Source of the DNA: Oscillospiraceae bacterium UBA6409
Lineage (GTDB): Bacteria > Bacillota > Clostridia > Oscillospirales > Oscillospiraceae
DNA length: 5,741 nt
Direction of reading: 5' to 3'
Assembly: GCA_002438575.1 (NCBI GenBank)
Contig: DJPP01000092.1
Coordinates: forward strand, 16,574-22,314
The translations under genes were made by a program, and so were the position numbers. The notes beneath the pieces are model-generated. The model did not search any database. It was not told where the DNA came from and saw only the letters and a list, made by a program, of their open reading frames with translations. Below, one piece after another: positions 4,971-5,741 of this stretch (position 1 is the stretch's first letter; every line of letters begins with the position of its first letter).

Positions 4971-5741
4971 TCACATATTTTTCACCCGCAAAGCCCGTAT
5001 GGCGTTCAGCACCGCCAGCACCATCACGCCCACGTCGGCGAAGATGGCCGCCCACATATTGGCCGCGCCGATGGCCACCAGCACCAGGCAGGCGAACTTC
5101 ACCGCCAGCGCGAACACGATGTTCTGATACACGATGCCGATGCACTTCCGGGAGATGTGGATAGCCTTGGCGATCTGCATGGGCTCGTCGTCCATCAGCA
5201 CGATGTCCGCCGCCTCGATGGCCGCGTCGCTGCCCATGGCGCCCATGGCGATGCCGATGTCCGCCCGGCTCAGCACCGGTGCATCGTTGATGCCGTCGCC
5301 CACAAAGGCCAGCTTGGCCTTGCCGGTCTGGCGGGAGAGCAGCTGCTCCACCCGTTCCACCTTGTCCCCGGGCAGCAGCTCGCTGTGCACCTCGTCCACG
5401 CCCAGCTCCGCCGCCACCGCGTCGGCTACCTTTTTGGCGTCGCCGGTGAGCATGACGGTCTTCTCCACGCCCGCCTTATGCAGCGCGGCGATGGCCGCCT
5501 TGGCGTTGGGCTTCACCACGTCGGAGATCACGATGTGTCCCGCGTACTGCCCATCCACCGCCATGTGGATGATGGTTCCCACGCTGTGGCAGTCGTGGTA
5601 GGGGATACCCAGCTGGACCATCAGCTTGCTGTTGCCGGCGGCCACCGTGTGGCCGTCCACCACGGCGGTGACGCCGTGGCCGCTGATCTCCCGGATATCC
5701 GTCACGCGCTCCCGGTCGATGGCCTTGCCGTAGGCGCGCTG
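4971..5741 (-). CDS. P1B-type heavy-metal-translocating ATPase, Zn/Cd/Pb class (partial, C-terminal 256 residues)
   Basis: The frame is open to the right edge (fragment begins QRAYGKAIDRER), so the GTG at 5705 is internal and the N-terminal part is missing. The fragment contains the end of the ATP-binding domain with GHGV (21-24) and AGN, the HAD phosphorylation-domain motifs MLTGDA (97-102) and VGDGINDAP (147-155), then GSDAAIEAADIVLM (170-183), and the last two membrane helices at about 205-225 and 229-249. In the membrane part, a Lys in ALAVKFA (Lys215) and an Asp in FADVGV (Asp236) correspond to the metal-site Lys and Asp of ZntA-type (P1B-2) pumps, pointing to Zn2+, Cd2+ or Pb2+ export from the cytoplasm at ATP cost. 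Copper pumps have different residues here. The CPC and DKTGT motifs lie outside the window. It ends KNM with no Cys- or His-rich tail, and a terminator follows directly. It is CadA/ZntA-like, but I withhold a symbol because the metal is unproven. Confidence 0.95.
   Translation of the reverse strand, partial: QRAYGKAIDRERVTDIREISGHGVTAVVDGHTVAAGNSKLMVQLGIPYHDCHSVGTIIHMAVDGQYAGHIVISDVVKPNAKAAIAALHKAGVEKTVMLTGDAKKVADAVAAELGVDEVHSELLPGDKVERVEQLLSRQTGKAKLAFVGDGINDAPVLSRADIGIAMGAMGSDAAIEAADIVLMDDEPMQIAKAIHISRKCIGIVYQNIVFALAVKFACLVLVAIGAANMWAAIFADVGVMVLAVLNAIRALRVKNM

Noticed and set aside
4971..5705. GTG 5705 as the start of a short ATPase-like gene
   Set aside because: The frame stays open to the window edge with family-typical sequence (AYGKAID) upstream, and there is no ribosome binding site before the GTG, so the gene is cut by the window rather than truncated.

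Overview
The window is GC-rich, and every gene I can support is on the minus strand, so it is best read from right to left. Protein families, sigma-A-like promoters, strong AGGAGG-type ribosome binding sites and compact intrinsic terminators suggest a Firmicute. GC-rich gut Clostridia of the Oscillospiraceae type fit best, but that is an inference from gene content, not from a marker gene.

Layout in the direction of transcription: (1) the C-terminal part of a P1B-type heavy-metal ATPase (Zn/Cd/Pb class) enters from the right edge and ends at 4971, followed at once by an intrinsic terminator (4935-4963). (2) An AT-rich intergenic region (4760-4970) carries an extended -10 promoter (4860-4888) and inverted repeats at the -35 position and in the leader. 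(3) A three-gene set follows: a stand-alone E2-like (CAT-fold) acyltransferase (3884-4759), an AMP-forming acyl-CoA ligase (2158-3891) that overlaps it by 8 nt, and a YheO/DauR-type PAS-HTH regulator (1424-2113). It is closed by a perfectly palindromic terminator (1397-1424). (4) A near-consensus sigma-A promoter (1344-1372) drives xpaC (527-1309) and then telA (starts at 476, runs off the left edge), the pair linked to toxic-anion/tellurite resistance in Firmicutes.

How the genes may work together: the ligase should make an acyl-adenylate and then an acyl-CoA, and the co-translated E2-like protein would be its natural acyl-transfer partner. That protein has no lipoyl domain, and the catalytic histidine of the family motif is a glutamate, so it is not an ordinary 2-oxoacid dehydrogenase subunit and its chemistry is open. 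The third gene is a plausible local regulator, and the inverted repeats at the operon promoter are candidate operators. XpaC (membrane-anchored) and TelA (soluble) form a separate envelope/stress unit. The ATPase is a separate metal-efflux unit.

The most interesting part is the acyltransferase-ligase-regulator operon with its altered active site and structured leader. I see no RNA genes, CRISPR arrays, insertion sequences or phage genes.
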